From Acidimicrobiales bacterium (GTDB lineage Bacteria > Actinomycetota > Acidimicrobiia > Acidimicrobiales > Poriferisodalaceae), in assembly GCA_041394185.1 (NCBI GenBank), contig JAWKIQ010000001.1:992001-1056000 (forward strand): a DNA stretch of 64,000 nt, written 5' to 3'. The position numbers and the translations under genes were made by a program. Below the pieces are notes generated by a model, which saw only the letters and a program-made list of their open reading frames with translations, did not search any database and was not told the DNA's origin. Shown here piece by piece: positions 1 to 9,364 of this stretch; position 1 is the stretch's first letter, and each line of letters starts with the position of its first letter.

Positions 1-1548
1 GCCTCTGGCGAGCTGAATGTCGATGTCGGCGACCGCAGCAACGATGCGCTGCGGGTCGATGGCGCCCAGCTGCGATGCCGTGTGTTCGCCGAAGGTGGAA
101 ACCTGGGGGTCACCCAGCGAGGCCGCATCGAGTTCGCGTCGGCCGGTGGCCGAATAAACACCGACGCGATCGACAACTCTGCGGGTGTCGACTGCTCGGA
201 CCACGAGGTGAACCTCAAGATCCTCCTGGCCGACGCGATAGCCAAGCAGCTGATCGATGTGCCCGAGCGGGCCACGTTCCTGGCTTCGCTGGCGGTCGAG
301 GTGTGCGACCACGTTCTCGAGAACAACTCGTCCCAGAACGAAACTCTGACCCTGGCCGAAGCCATCGCCGGCGGCATGGTCGACGTTCACCAGCGCCTGT
401 TGCACTGGCTCGAAGAACGTGCATCGCTGGACCGACAGCTCGAAGCGCTGCCCACCGACGGCGAACTCGCCCGGCGGCGAGAGGCAGGCAAGGGGCTCAC
501 CCGCCCCGAGCTTGCGGTGCTGTTGGCCTACGTCAAGAACAGCCTCACCGAAGATCTGGTGGCATCTTCGCTGGTGGACGAGGTTGCCTTCGAGCCGCTG
601 CTCGACGCGTACTTCCCGCGAGACGTGGTCGAGCGGTTCGGGGCGTTGATCAACGCCCATGCGCTGCGTCGAGAGCTGACGGCCACGCTGGTGTCAAACG
701 TCCTGGTCAACCTCGGCGGTATCTCGATGGTGCACCGGCTGACCGAGGAGACGTCGGCGTCGGTGCCAGACATCGCGCGGGCACACGCTGCGGCGCTGCG
801 TATATTCGACCTGGAAGCGCGCTTCGAGCAGGTCAGGGCCCTCGACGGAATCGTAGAGCCCGCGGTTCAGACAGCACTGAAGCTCGAGATCAAGCGCCTG
901 GGCGAGAGGGCTACGCGGTGGCTGTTGCGCCACGAGCCGTTGCCCATCGACGTCGATGAAGTTGTCGAGACTTACGAGGCTCCGGTGGCGGCGCTGTTCG
1001 AGATGGTCGAACAGGCCAACCGCGAGCGGTGGGCGCGTATCGCCCACCAGCTCGATGTGGCCGTAGACCAGACCGGCATGCCCTCGGGTCTTCAAGCCGA
1101 CCTCGACGAGCTGGACCGTGCGTTCGGCTTTCTCGAGCTTTCAGAGGTCGGTCGCCAGACCGGCGCCGACCTGCGTGTGGTGGCGTCGGTTGCAGCCGAG
1201 CTCGAAGCAGCGTTCGAGCTGGTGTGGCTGCGCAAACATATCGCTGACCTGCCGCGCGACGACCACTGGCTGACACTGGCCCGAGGCACCCTGCGCGACG
1301 ACGTCTACCGCGAGCACGCTGAGCTGACGGCAGCGGTGGTGCGTTGGATGGCGGGTCACGATGGCTCGCTGGATGCGGCCGGTGCTGTCGAGGCCTGGTC
1401 ACAAAGCCACAGCGGCTCCGTGACGCGATTCCAGGCCGTGCTGGAAGAGATCCGCTCGGCCGGGCGCCTCGATCTGGCGGGCATGAGCGTGGCGGTCAGG
1501 TCGCTCAGCTCGATGGCGCGCATGCAAAGCAAGTTCGACGACCTCTGA
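1..1548 (+). CDS. gdh: NAD-specific glutamate dehydrogenase, C-terminal part (5' truncated by window edge)
   Basis: C-terminal ~515 residues of the very large bacterial NAD-dependent glutamate dehydrogenase (family usually ~1,500-1,650 aa), which oxidatively deaminates glutamate to 2-oxoglutarate and ammonia in the cytoplasm. The frame is open from base 1, so the gene begins outside the window; the internal GTG at 82 is not its start. The signature runs GRIEFASAGGRINTDAIDNS followed by GVDCSDHEVN near the beginning, typical of this family's catalytic core, and then an alpha-helical C-terminal region rich in Glu and Leu ending in QSKFDDL. The neighbour gpsA is convergent, 28 bp away. Family assignment is firm; cofactor preference is inferred from the family. 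Confidence 0.95.
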   Translation, partial: ASGELNVDVGDRSNDALRVDGAQLRCRVFAEGGNLGVTQRGRIEFASAGGRINTDAIDNSAGVDCSDHEVNLKILLADAIAKQLIDVPERATFLASLAVEVCDHVLENNSSQNETLTLAEAIAGGMVDVHQRLLHWLEERASLDRQLEALPTDGELARRREAGKGLTRPELAVLLAYVKNSLTEDLVASSLVDEVAFEPLLDAYFPRDVVERFGALINAHALRRELTATLVSNVLVNLGGISMVHRLTEETSASVPDIARAHAAALRIFDLEARFEQVRALDGIVEPAVQTALKLEIKRLGERATRWLLRHEPLPIDVDEVVETYEAPVAALFEMVEQANRERWARIAHQLDVAVDQTGMPSGLQADLDELDRAFGFLELSEVGRQTGADLRVVASVAAELEAAFELVWLRKHIADLPRDDHWLTLARGTLRDDVYREHAELTAAVVRWMAGHDGSLDAAGAVEAWSQSHSGSVTRFQAVLEEIRSAGRLDLAGMSVAVRSLSSMARMQSKFDDL

Positions 1549-1576
1549 GCCGGCTAGCGGCTGGCAGGCACGCGTG

Positions 1577-2566
1577 TCAGCCCTCGTCGCTTTCGTGGGC
1601 TGCGGGAGTGAGACCTCGATAGGCCTCCGCGGGGCCGATATTGCCCTCGATCACCTGGTGGATCGCATCGCTGACAGGCAAGGTCATTCCCAGATCGCCC
1701 GCCATCTTCGCGACAGTGGCCGTGGTTCTGACGCCCTCGGCGACCATGTGCATGTCGTCGAGGATCTCCTGCAGGCTGCGTCCCAGCCCCAGCTGCTCGC
1801 CGACGTGACGGTTGCGGCTGTGGGGGCTCATGCAGGTTGCGATCAGGTCGCCCATGCCGGCCAGGCCGGAGAACGTCGCAGGCTCGCCACCCAGGGCCAC
1901 GCCCAGGCGGGTCAGCTCGGCGAGCCCTCTGGTCATGACCATGGCCTTGGTGTTGTCGCCAACGCCCAGCCCATCGGCCATACCCGTGGCGATGGCGATG
2001 ACGTTCTTCAGCGCCCCGCCCAGCTCGCAGCCAACGACATCGTGGTTGCGGTAGACCCTGAACATCGTGGTGCTGAAGATGTCCTGGAGCCTTGCTGCCA
2101 CCGACAGGTCAGAGGTGGCCACCACGGCGGCCGCCGCCTGTCTGGCCATGATTTCGCGGGCCAGGTTGGGGCCGGTGAGTGCCGCGGCCGGATGCCCGGG
2201 CATTACGTCGTTGATCACCTCGGTCATGCGGCGGTTTGAGTCGCGCTCGAAGCCCTTGGTGAGGCTGACCACCGGCACCCATGGTCGCAAGAAGTCCGAG
2301 GCGGTCTCCAACACGCTGCGAAACGAAGACGATGGGATGCCCACCACCAACACGTCCGCTCGCCTGACCGCGTCTCCCAGGTCGGCGCTGGCCTCGAGGC
2401 GCCGCGGCAACGTGAACCCGTCGAGGTAGCGGCTGTTGGTGTGGTCGCGGTTGATCTCGTCGGCAACCGTTTCGTCGCGGGCCCACAACAAGGTGGGGCA
2501 ACGCCGCGCAGCGATAGAAGCCACGGTGGTTCCCCACGATCCTGCGCCCAGCACTACTACCTGCAT
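1577..2566 (-). CDS. gpsA: Glycerol-3-phosphate dehydrogenase [NAD(P)+]
   Basis: 329 aa, the normal length for GpsA, which reduces dihydroxyacetone phosphate to sn-glycerol-3-phosphate for phospholipid synthesis. The N-terminal Rossmann motif is GAGSWGTTVA (residues 7-16). The substrate-binding region carries SLTKGFE, TGPNLARE and ELGGALKNVIAIATG, with the family's conserved lysines. The start is ATG at 2566, preceded by a purine-rich Shine-Dalgarno sequence (AGGGGGAAC). It lies 29 bp downstream of the CoA-transferase gene on the same strand, so the two may be co-transcribed. Nothing in it looks broken. Confidence 0.96.
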   Translation of the reverse strand: MQVVVLGAGSWGTTVASIAARRCPTLLWARDETVADEINRDHTNSRYLDGFTLPRRLEASADLGDAVRRADVLVVGIPSSSFRSVLETASDFLRPWVPVVSLTKGFERDSNRRMTEVINDVMPGHPAAALTGPNLAREIMARQAAAAVVATSDLSVAARLQDIFSTTMFRVYRNHDVVGCELGGALKNVIAIATGMADGLGVGDNTKAMVMTRGLAELTRLGVALGGEPATFSGLAGMGDLIATCMSPHSRNRHVGEQLGLGRSLQEILDDMHMVAEGVRTTATVAKMAGDLGMTLPVSDAIHQVIEGNIGPAEAYRGLTPAAHESDEG

Positions 2567-2595
2567 TGTTCCCCCTAGCCGGCCGTCGCCGACCG

Positions 2596-3834
2596 TCAGC
2601 GATCCTTCGAAGCTATAACCCCGTCGGCTTCCAGGGCTTCGAGCTCGGCGGCCGGCTTACCCAAGATGCCACCCAGTACGTCGGTGTTGTGCTGTCCCAG
2701 CGCCGGCGCCACGCCTTCGGCGACCGCAAGGTCTGCGGGGTCGACTGTGCGTATCGGGAAGCCGGGCACCGAGACCGGCCCGGCCAGCGGGTCGGCGACC
2801 GTGCGCACCGTCGCCCGCTCGACCAGATGCGGATGGTGCATGGCCTCCCACACGCTCAGAACGGGTCCGCAGGGCACGCGGTGCGCCTCGAGGGAGGCCA
2901 TGACCTGCTGGTCAGTCTCGAACCGCGACATCCACTCTTCGATGATGTCGGTGAGAGCGTCGCGGTTGGCGATGCGCGCCGGGTTGCCCTTGAATCGCTC
3001 GTCGTCGGCGAGCTCAGGCATGCCCATCGCCGCGAACAGGTTGCGGACCTGGTTCTCGGCGCAGAAGACCACGATCCATCCCTCGGGGCCCTGGAAGGCG
3101 CCCGCCGGCGAGATGGGCTCATAGTGGCGACCGCGGCGCATGGCCTCGAACTGGCCGTCGGTCATCGACTCGGCGTAGACGGCCGTCTCGTGCATCTGGA
3201 ACAGGCAGTCGACCAACGAGATGTCCAAATGGGTGCCCTTGCCGGTGCGTTCGCGCCGAAACAGGGCGTGCCCGATTGCTCCCCACGCATGCACTCCTGC
3301 GTTGGTGTCGGCCATGCCGATGCCTACAAACATGGGCGGGCCGTCGGCCTCACCGGTCAGGTGCATGACCCCGGTCATCGCCTGAGCGATGAACTCGAAA
3401 CCCGGCCGCTCGGCCAGCGGACCGGTGTGCCCGAAGCCGGTGATCGAGGCCATGATGACGTCGGGCTTGATACGGCGCAGGTCGTCGTAGCCGAGGCCTC
3501 GGCGATCGAGGACACCCTTCGAGAAGTTCTCGACGACGATGTCGCAGTGCGGCACCAGCTCGCGAATCAGCCGCACACCGTCGTCGGTCGACAGGTCGAC
3601 GCAGAGGCTCTTCTTCAGCCTGTTCTGCTGGATGTGGTTGCCGGCCCTGCGGTTGAGCCTCGGGCGCCCGCCCCTGTTGGGGTCGCCGTAGGGCGGCTGC
3701 TCGACCTTGATCACCTCGGCGCCCAATTCGGCCAACATCCGGGTACACGCCGGGCCGGCGAGATATTGGGTGAAGTCGAGGACTCGTACGCCCTGTAGCC
3801 ACTGGTCAGATTCCATCGGGTGCTTTCGTAGCAC
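2596..3834 (-). CDS. CaiB/BaiF (class III) CoA-transferase
   Basis: 412 aa. Class III CoA-transferases move CoA between carboxylic acids through an aspartyl intermediate. The protein shows the N-terminal VLDFTQYLAGPACTRMLAEL block, GAEVIKVE, the conserved NRLKKSL and VENFSKGVLDR segments, and GPPMFVGIGMADTNAG, whose Asp aligns with the family's catalytic Asp. The start is uncertain: GTG at 3834 has a GGAG 10 nt upstream, while the in-frame ATG at 3816 (MESDQ) has no clear site. The gene probably leads a short operon with gpsA. The specific acyl donor and acceptor cannot be read from sequence; the acyl-CoA genes nearby suggest a fatty or carnitine-like acid. Confidence 0.9.
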   Translation of the reverse strand: MLRKHPMESDQWLQGVRVLDFTQYLAGPACTRMLAELGAEVIKVEQPPYGDPNRGGRPRLNRRAGNHIQQNRLKKSLCVDLSTDDGVRLIRELVPHCDIVVENFSKGVLDRRGLGYDDLRRIKPDVIMASITGFGHTGPLAERPGFEFIAQAMTGVMHLTGEADGPPMFVGIGMADTNAGVHAWGAIGHALFRRERTGKGTHLDISLVDCLFQMHETAVYAESMTDGQFEAMRRGRHYEPISPAGAFQGPEGWIVVFCAENQVRNLFAAMGMPELADDERFKGNPARIANRDALTDIIEEWMSRFETDQQVMASLEAHRVPCGPVLSVWEAMHHPHLVERATVRTVADPLAGPVSVPGFPIRTVDPADLAVAEGVAPALGQHNTDVLGGILGKPAAELEALEADGVIASKDR

Positions 3835-3880
3835 CTCGGACGATCTCCGGTCGAGTCGGTCAGGCGGTTACCATGGCTGC

Positions 3881-5281
3881 GTGGCACATGTTCACGAGTT
3901 CGTGATCGCAGCCAATCGTCTTCCCGTCCGACGCGACGATCAGGGCGGCTGGACCCTCAGCCCCGGTGGGCTCGTTACTGCGCTCATCCCGGTGATGCGC
4001 AAGCGGTCCAGTTCGTGGATCGGATGGTCCGGCGAGGCCGCCGATCCAGACACACCCAGCAGCATCGAACCATTCGAGCACGACGGGCTGTACCTAGACC
4101 CGATCTCGCTGTCGCAGGACCAGATCGACGACTACTACGAGGGGTTCTCGAACGGAACGATCTGGCCGCTTTATCACTCGGGCGCACTCAGCACGCAGTA
4201 CCACCGTCATTGGTGGGACGCGTACCGTCGAGTCAATGCGGCATTCGCCCGTCGCGCCATCGAAACCACCGCCGAGGGCGGCACCTTGTGGGTTCACGAC
4301 TATCAACTGCAGTTGGTGCCGAAGATGGTTCGCGATGCCAGACCCGACGTGCGCATCGGGTTCTTTCTGCACATCCCGTTTCCTCCGGCCGAGCTGTTCC
4401 AGCGCCTGCCGTGGCGCACCCAGATCGCCGAAGGTCTGCTGGGCGCCGACATCGTCGGCTTCCAAACCCCCGAAGACGCCCAGCTGTTCTTGTCGGTATG
4501 TCGTCGGATGCTCGATACCCCAGGAACCTTCCTCGAGGACGACAATGCGACCCTCGACTGGGAGGGTCGTGAGGTCACGGTGGGAGCGTTCCCCATCTCG
4601 ATCGACGTCGAGAGCATCGAGGTCAAATCGCGCGAGCCCGACATCATCGCCGCCGCGGCCGACCTCTGGGTGCAGGTCGGCAGCCCCAAGACACTGCTGC
4701 TGGGCGTGGATCGCCTCGACTACACCAAGGGCATAGACGTTCGGCTCCGAGCGCTGCACGAGTTGTTGGCCGATGGTGACCTCGATGCGGGCGACGTAGC
4801 GCTGATACAGGTGGCGACCCCCAGCCGCGACGACGTGCGGGGCTACGCCGAGATGCGCGAGCGCATCGAGCGCTTGGTGTCGGTGATCAACGGCGACTTC
4901 GCCACGATGGGCACCCCGGTGGTGCACTACCTGCACCAGAACTTCCCGTTCGACGAGCTGCTGACCATGTACGTCGCCGCCGACGTGATGCTGGTGACCC
5001 CGTACCGCGACGGCATGAACCTGGTCGCCAAGGAATATGTGGCGGCACAGACGTCGGGCAGGGGAGCGCTGGTGCTGTCGGAGTTCGCGGGTACCGCCGT
5101 CGAATTCACCGACGCATACCTGTGCAACCCCTTCGACCTCGATGGGCTCAAGCGGGTGCTGCTGGACGCCATCAATGCGCCGGCCGAAGACAAGCGGCGA
5201 CGCATGGACGCCATGCGCAGCCGCCTGCACTCACACGACGTCCACCGCTGGGCCGGAACGTTCCTGCACGAACTCCGCTGA
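3881..5281 (+). CDS. otsA: alpha,alpha-Trehalose-phosphate synthase (GT20)
   Basis: 466 aa. OtsA joins a nucleotide-activated glucose to glucose-6-phosphate to make trehalose-6-phosphate, a compatible-solute precursor. Family features: VIAANRLPV at the N-terminus, WVHDYQLQLVP, GFFLHIPFPP, the ADIVGFQTPEDA block, DRLDYTKGI (phosphate/nucleotide site) and DGMNLVAKEYVA near the C-terminus. The start GTG at 3881 sits 6 nt after TACCAT with no Shine-Dalgarno, so translation is probably leaderless. No otsB phosphatase gene lies within the window. It is divergent from the CoA-transferase gene. The length and all main blocks are intact. Confidence 0.95.
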   Translation: MAHVHEFVIAANRLPVRRDDQGGWTLSPGGLVTALIPVMRKRSSSWIGWSGEAADPDTPSSIEPFEHDGLYLDPISLSQDQIDDYYEGFSNGTIWPLYHSGALSTQYHRHWWDAYRRVNAAFARRAIETTAEGGTLWVHDYQLQLVPKMVRDARPDVRIGFFLHIPFPPAELFQRLPWRTQIAEGLLGADIVGFQTPEDAQLFLSVCRRMLDTPGTFLEDDNATLDWEGREVTVGAFPISIDVESIEVKSREPDIIAAAADLWVQVGSPKTLLLGVDRLDYTKGIDVRLRALHELLADGDLDAGDVALIQVATPSRDDVRGYAEMRERIERLVSVINGDFATMGTPVVHYLHQNFPFDELLTMYVAADVMLVTPYRDGMNLVAKEYVAAQTSGRGALVLSEFAGTAVEFTDAYLCNPFDLDGLKRVLLDAINAPAEDKRRRMDAMRSRLHSHDVHRWAGTFLHELR

Positions 5282-5325
5282 AGCTCGGGTAGGTAGTCCG
5301 CGGGTCGGGGTGCCATCATTCGACG

Positions 5326-6519
5326 ATGGCCGATGTGACACTCGACGAATTCCGCTCACGCATCAACTCGTTCTTTGACGAAGTTCTGCCTAGCGCACTC
5401 GATGGCGTACAGGGGCGGGTGGCCAGGGCGAAGACCTGGCGCGCAGCCCTGTACGACGCGGGCCTGGCCGGCATCGACTATCCCGTCGAATACGGAGGTC
5501 TGGGTCTGGGGGCGCAGTTCAAGGCTGCCTATACCGAGCTGAGCGCAGGCCGAGTACCCACCGAAGAAGGCGCGTACGGCATCGGCATCGGAATGGCGCT
5601 GCCCACCGTCCGCGACCACGGCAGCGAGGCCTTGAAGCAGCGGTTCCTGAAGCCGGGTCTGCGCGGCGAGGAGATCTGGTGCCAGCTCTACAGCGAACCC
5701 GGCGCCGGGTCTGACCTGGCCTCGCTGTCGACGCGAGCGGTGCTCGACGGCGACGAATGGGTCATAAGCGGCCAGAAGGTCTGGACGTCTGGTGCCATGG
5801 ACGCCGACGTCGCCATCTTGCTGGCGCGCACCGATCCCGACCAGCCCAAGCACCGGGGCATCTCGATGCTGGTCATCGACATGCGCCAAGAGGGTGTCAC
5901 CGTTCGCCCGCTGAAGCAGATGACCGGCCACGCCGAGTTCAACGAGGTGTTCATCGACGAGGCGCGGGTGCCCCGAGACTGGGTCGTCGGCGACGTCAAC
6001 GACGGCTGGCGGATGGGCACGGCGCTGCTGGCGCACGAGCGCGTTCAGACCGGTGTCTCGTCGACGCTCAGCGACCCCAACTCGAGATCCAAGACCGGCC
6101 GCGTGCCCATCCGGATACAGACGCTCATGGAGCTCGCCCGCCAGCAAGGGCGTTCACAAGATCCCACGGTGCGCCAGGAGCTGGCCCGGCTTTACACCGG
6201 CGAGCAGATCATCGGCTACCTGCGCCAGCGGGGCACCCACCCATCGATCGGCAAGCTGTGGAGATCGATTCAAGGGCTCGCGGCAGCCGACACGGCCGCC
6301 CGTTTGCAGTTTGCCGGTGGTGTCGCCTGGAGTGACGGCGACGTCGACCCCGACTGGTATGCCTTCCAGATCCTGAACTGTCGGGGCATGCGCCTGGGTG
6401 GCGGCACCGACGAGATCCAGAAGAACACGCTGGGCGAAAAGGCCCTGGGCTTGCCACGCGAGCCCGCAGTCGACAAAGACGTGCCCTTCCGCGAGCTGCG
6501 CACGGGCACCCAGCGCTGA
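5326..6519 (+). CDS. Acyl-CoA dehydrogenase
   Basis: 397 aa FAD-dependent acyl-CoA dehydrogenase, making the alpha-beta double bond in acyl-CoAs. Domain order is normal: helical N-terminus with GLAGIDYPVEYGG, a beta middle domain with WCQLYSEPGAGSDLASL and GQKVWTSGA (FAD binding), and a C-terminal helical domain ending in GGGTDEIQKNTLGEKALGLP. The ATG at 5326 follows CATCAT by 6 nt, possibly leaderless. A second acyl-CoA dehydrogenase gene follows 39 bp later on the same strand; together they could form a heteromeric pair such as steroid-type alpha2beta2 dehydrogenases, but this is only inferred from adjacency. Chain-length specificity is unknown. Confidence 0.93.
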   Translation: MADVTLDEFRSRINSFFDEVLPSALDGVQGRVARAKTWRAALYDAGLAGIDYPVEYGGLGLGAQFKAAYTELSAGRVPTEEGAYGIGIGMALPTVRDHGSEALKQRFLKPGLRGEEIWCQLYSEPGAGSDLASLSTRAVLDGDEWVISGQKVWTSGAMDADVAILLARTDPDQPKHRGISMLVIDMRQEGVTVRPLKQMTGHAEFNEVFIDEARVPRDWVVGDVNDGWRMGTALLAHERVQTGVSSTLSDPNSRSKTGRVPIRIQTLMELARQQGRSQDPTVRQELARLYTGEQIIGYLRQRGTHPSIGKLWRSIQGLAAADTAARLQFAGGVAWSDGDVDPDWYAFQILNCRGMRLGGGTDEIQKNTLGEKALGLPREPAVDKDVPFRELRTGTQR

Positions 6520-6558
6520 ACCAGGCATACCTGCCGACAACCAGAAAGAGCCGAGATC

Positions 6559-7769
6559 ATGGATTTCGAGAACACGGCACGGTCGCACGACTACCTCGAA
6601 CGCCTCGAAGCGTTCATCGCCGACGAGGTGGTGCCGCGCGAAGACGAGGTCGAGCAGGCCCGCCAAGCGGCACCGGCCGCCCAGCCCACGGCAGTCGAGG
6701 AGCTGAAGCGCAAGGCGATGGAGGCCGGGCTGTGGAACCTCAACGTGAGGCACCCGCAGTACGGTCCCGGCCTCAGCTCGGTCGAATATGCACCCTGGCC
6801 GAACGGCTCGGTCGGTCGAGGCTGGCCCAGGAGGCCACCAACACCGACGCGCCGTCTTCGATAAACGGTGACGCCCTCATCGCCTATGGCTCGTCCGAAC
6901 AGCGCGAGCGATGGCTGTTGCCCCAGCTCGCAGGCCAGATCAGGTCGGCATTCGCCATGACCGAACCCCAGGTCGCCTCTTCGGATGCCTCCAACATGGC
7001 GATGGTCGCCGAGCGCGACGGAGACGGCTGGCGACTCACCGGCCGCAAGTGGTGGATCAGCGGTGTGCTGCATCCGAACTGCGCATATCTGATGACCATG
7101 ACCAACACCGTTACGGCCGGTGAGTCGCCCGACGGGCGTCACAGCCGCCACACGGTGTTCATCGTGCCCCGCGACGCACAGGGGCTGACCGTGGTGCGCA
7201 ACCTCCCCAAGTTCGGCTATCTCGACACCGACGGCCATTGCGAGCTCGAGTTCGACGGCGTGCGCGTCGGCGACGACGACATCGTGGGCGATGTCGGCGG
7301 TGGCTTTGCGGTTGGTCAGGCCCGCCTGGGCCCAGCGCGCGTTCAACACTGCATGCGCACCATCGGGCTGGCCGAACAGGCTCTGGAGCTGATGTGCAAG
7401 CGTGCCGACAGCCGTGAGACCTTTGGGGCCAAGGTGTCGAGTCGTGCCAACGTGGGCGACTGGATCGCCGAGTCGCGGATGGACATCGACGCCTGCCGTC
7501 TGTCGGTGCTGCACACCGCCTGGCTGATGGACACCAAGGGTGACAAGGCGGCCGCGCCTCACATGTCGGCCATAAAGGTGCAGGTGATGCGTATGGCCAC
7601 CAGTGTCGTAGACCGGGCGATCCAGGTGTACGGCGCCGCCGGTGTCAGCGACGACACGCCCCTGGCGCGTATGTTCGCAGGCTTGCGCGGCCTGCGCATA
7701 GCCGACGGCCCCGACGAGGTGCACCTGATGTCGATAGCGCGCCGCGAACTGCGCCGCCAGCTGGGCTAG
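6559..7769 (+). pseudogene. Acyl-CoA dehydrogenase, interrupted by a one-base deletion
   Basis: Reads as one ~403-residue acyl-CoA dehydrogenase split over two frames. Residues 1-78 (MDFENTARSH to GLSSVEYAP) are in the frame starting at ATG 6559. The rest (LAERLGRSRLAQEATNTDAP onward, then AFAMTEPQVASSDASN, GRKWWISG) is in the frame that ends at 7769. The frames meet at the CCC run 6793-6795: one extra C gives EYAPLAERLGRSRLA, the family's usual sequence. Unrepaired, the first frame stops at 6864. The remaining C-terminal domain is intact. A homopolymer error in the assembly is as likely as a true recent inactivation. It sits directly behind the acyl-CoA dehydrogenase gene ending at 6519. Confidence 0.85.
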
Positions 7770-7802
7770 CCGACCTGGCGTGCTGGGCTAGTTGACCTGG
7801 CG
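7760..7802. repeat. Tandem 21-bp direct repeat across two convergent stop codons
   Basis: Two copies of a 21-bp unit (7760-7780 and 7782-7802) differ at two positions. Each copy contains CTGGGCTAG and GACCTGGCG. The first supplies the stop of the acyl-CoA dehydrogenase reading right; the second carries the end of the acyl-CoA synthetase reading left. It looks like a small local duplication at a convergent junction. Confidence 0.8.
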
Positions 7803-9359
7803 GTTCATGCCCTCCCAGTAGGGCTCGCGCAGCTCGGTCTTCAAGACCTTGCCCGAGGGGTTGCGCGGGATCGTCTCCATTCGGGTGACCGACGTCGGGC
7901 ACTTGAACTTGGCGAGCCGCTCGGTGCAATAAGCGATGATGTCGTCCTGCGACGGGTCGGTGCCGGGCACCGGCGTGATGATCGCCATCACCGTCTCGCC
8001 CCAGCGCTGGCTGGGCACACCGATCACCGCACAGTCGGCTATTTCGGGATGGCTCATCAGAACGTTCTCGATTTCGGCGGGATACACGTTCTCGCCGCCC
8101 GACACGATCATGTCCTTGACCCGGTCGCGGATGAACAGGAAGCCGTCTTCGAGATAGCCGGCGTCGCCCGTGGCGAACCAGCCAAACCCGGTCTCGTCTC
8201 GGCCCTCGGGATATACGGCCTCGGTGGCCTCGGGGTTGCGCCAGTAGCCCTTCAGGTTCTGAACTGTGCGGCACCACACCTCGCCGATCTCGCCGTCGGG
8301 CAGATCGTTGCCCTCCTCGTCGACGATGCGCAACTCGACCCCGTCTACGGGACCACCTGCCGAGCGCAGCAGGTGAGCCCGAGGACCGCCCGGGTCGTGG
8401 TCTTCTGGCATCAGCAAGGTGATGGCGCCGGTGGTCTCGGTCAGCCCGTAGGCCTGACAGTGGTCGCACTTCAGCAGCCCCATCGAAGCGATGAGAACCT
8501 CCTCGGTGATCGGCGAGGCGCCATAGAGGATCTGCTCGAGCGACGAATAGTCGACGTCGGAGGCGCCCGGAATCGTCGGAAGTACCTGCAGAAGTGCCGG
8601 CACCATGAACGCGTGGGTGACGCCGTGGGCCGGGATGTCCCTGAAGATCGCACCCGGGTCGACGTCGCGGTGGATGACGTTCTTCATGCCGTTGTACAGG
8701 CCGATGATGGCCACGCCCGAGCCGCCGATGTGGAACAGCGGCAGCATGTGCATCAGCACCTTGTCGGAGTTCAGCCCCATCTTCGACGACAACGGACCCA
8801 CGATGCTGAACAGGTTGCGGTTGCTCAACTCGGCGCCCTTGGGCAAACCGGTGGTGCCCGACGTGTACAGCTGCACGGCGGTGTCATCGATGGTGGCGGC
8901 GACCATGGGGTCGGTCGTCGTGGCATCGGCGATCCATTGGTCGAACTCGACGTGCTGGCCGTCGCCACCCACGGCGACTATCAGCGGATCGGCGGCCAGG
9001 TTCATCTTGGCCAGGTGGCCGAGGAACTCGTTCTCGAACAGCACCACCTTGGCCTCGGCGTTGTCGAGGATGTACTCGATCTCGGGCGGCGCCAGACGCC
9101 AGTTGACCGCCACGGTCACGGCGTTCAGCTTCGCCGCCCCGAACGTGAACGCGAAGTACTCGATCAGGTTCTTCGCAACGTAACCCACGCGGTCCTGGTT
9201 GCCGACACCGGCCACGGCCAAGGCGTTGGCGACGCGGTTCGACAGCTCGTCGAGCTGGGCATAGGTCAACTCGACGTCTCCGGCCACCAAGGCGACCTTG
9301 TCGGGGTTGTTCGCGGCATGGAACCTGGTGATGTCGGCGAGGGTGTTGAGGTCGGGCAT
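7788..9359 (-). CDS. Acyl-CoA synthetase (AMP-forming), long/medium-chain type
   Basis: 523 aa member of the adenylate-forming (ANL) superfamily; activates a carboxylic acid with ATP to an acyl-AMP and then the CoA thioester. Visible motifs: P-loop-like YTSGTTGLPKGAELS (about residue 165), the YGLTETTG block (A5), the GWFATGDAGYLEDG (A7) and RVKDMIVSGGENVYPAEIE (A8 hinge) segments, and the C-terminal PSGKVLKTELR with the adenylation lysine. ATG at 9359 lies 5 bp downstream of the stop of the PEP-utilising-type gene, so these two are an operon. The substrate is not readable; the family and surroundings suggest a fatty or aromatic acid. Confidence 0.94.
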   Translation of the reverse strand: MPDLNTLADITRFHAANNPDKVALVAGDVELTYAQLDELSNRVANALAVAGVGNQDRVGYVAKNLIEYFAFTFGAAKLNAVTVAVNWRLAPPEIEYILDNAEAKVVLFENEFLGHLAKMNLAADPLIVAVGGDGQHVEFDQWIADATTTDPMVAATIDDTAVQLYTSGTTGLPKGAELSNRNLFSIVGPLSSKMGLNSDKVLMHMLPLFHIGGSGVAIIGLYNGMKNVIHRDVDPGAIFRDIPAHGVTHAFMVPALLQVLPTIPGASDVDYSSLEQILYGASPITEEVLIASMGLLKCDHCQAYGLTETTGAITLLMPEDHDPGGPRAHLLRSAGGPVDGVELRIVDEEGNDLPDGEIGEVWCRTVQNLKGYWRNPEATEAVYPEGRDETGFGWFATGDAGYLEDGFLFIRDRVKDMIVSGGENVYPAEIENVLMSHPEIADCAVIGVPSQRWGETVMAIITPVPGTDPSQDDIIAYCTERLAKFKCPTSVTRMETIPRNPSGKVLKTELREPYWEGMNRQVN

Positions 9360-9364
9360 TTGGG

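Noticed and set aside
2566..3798. Rightward open frame opposite the CoA-transferase
   Set aside because: No family motif and a composition typical of antisense frames, while the minus strand has catalytic-Asp CoA-transferase motifs.
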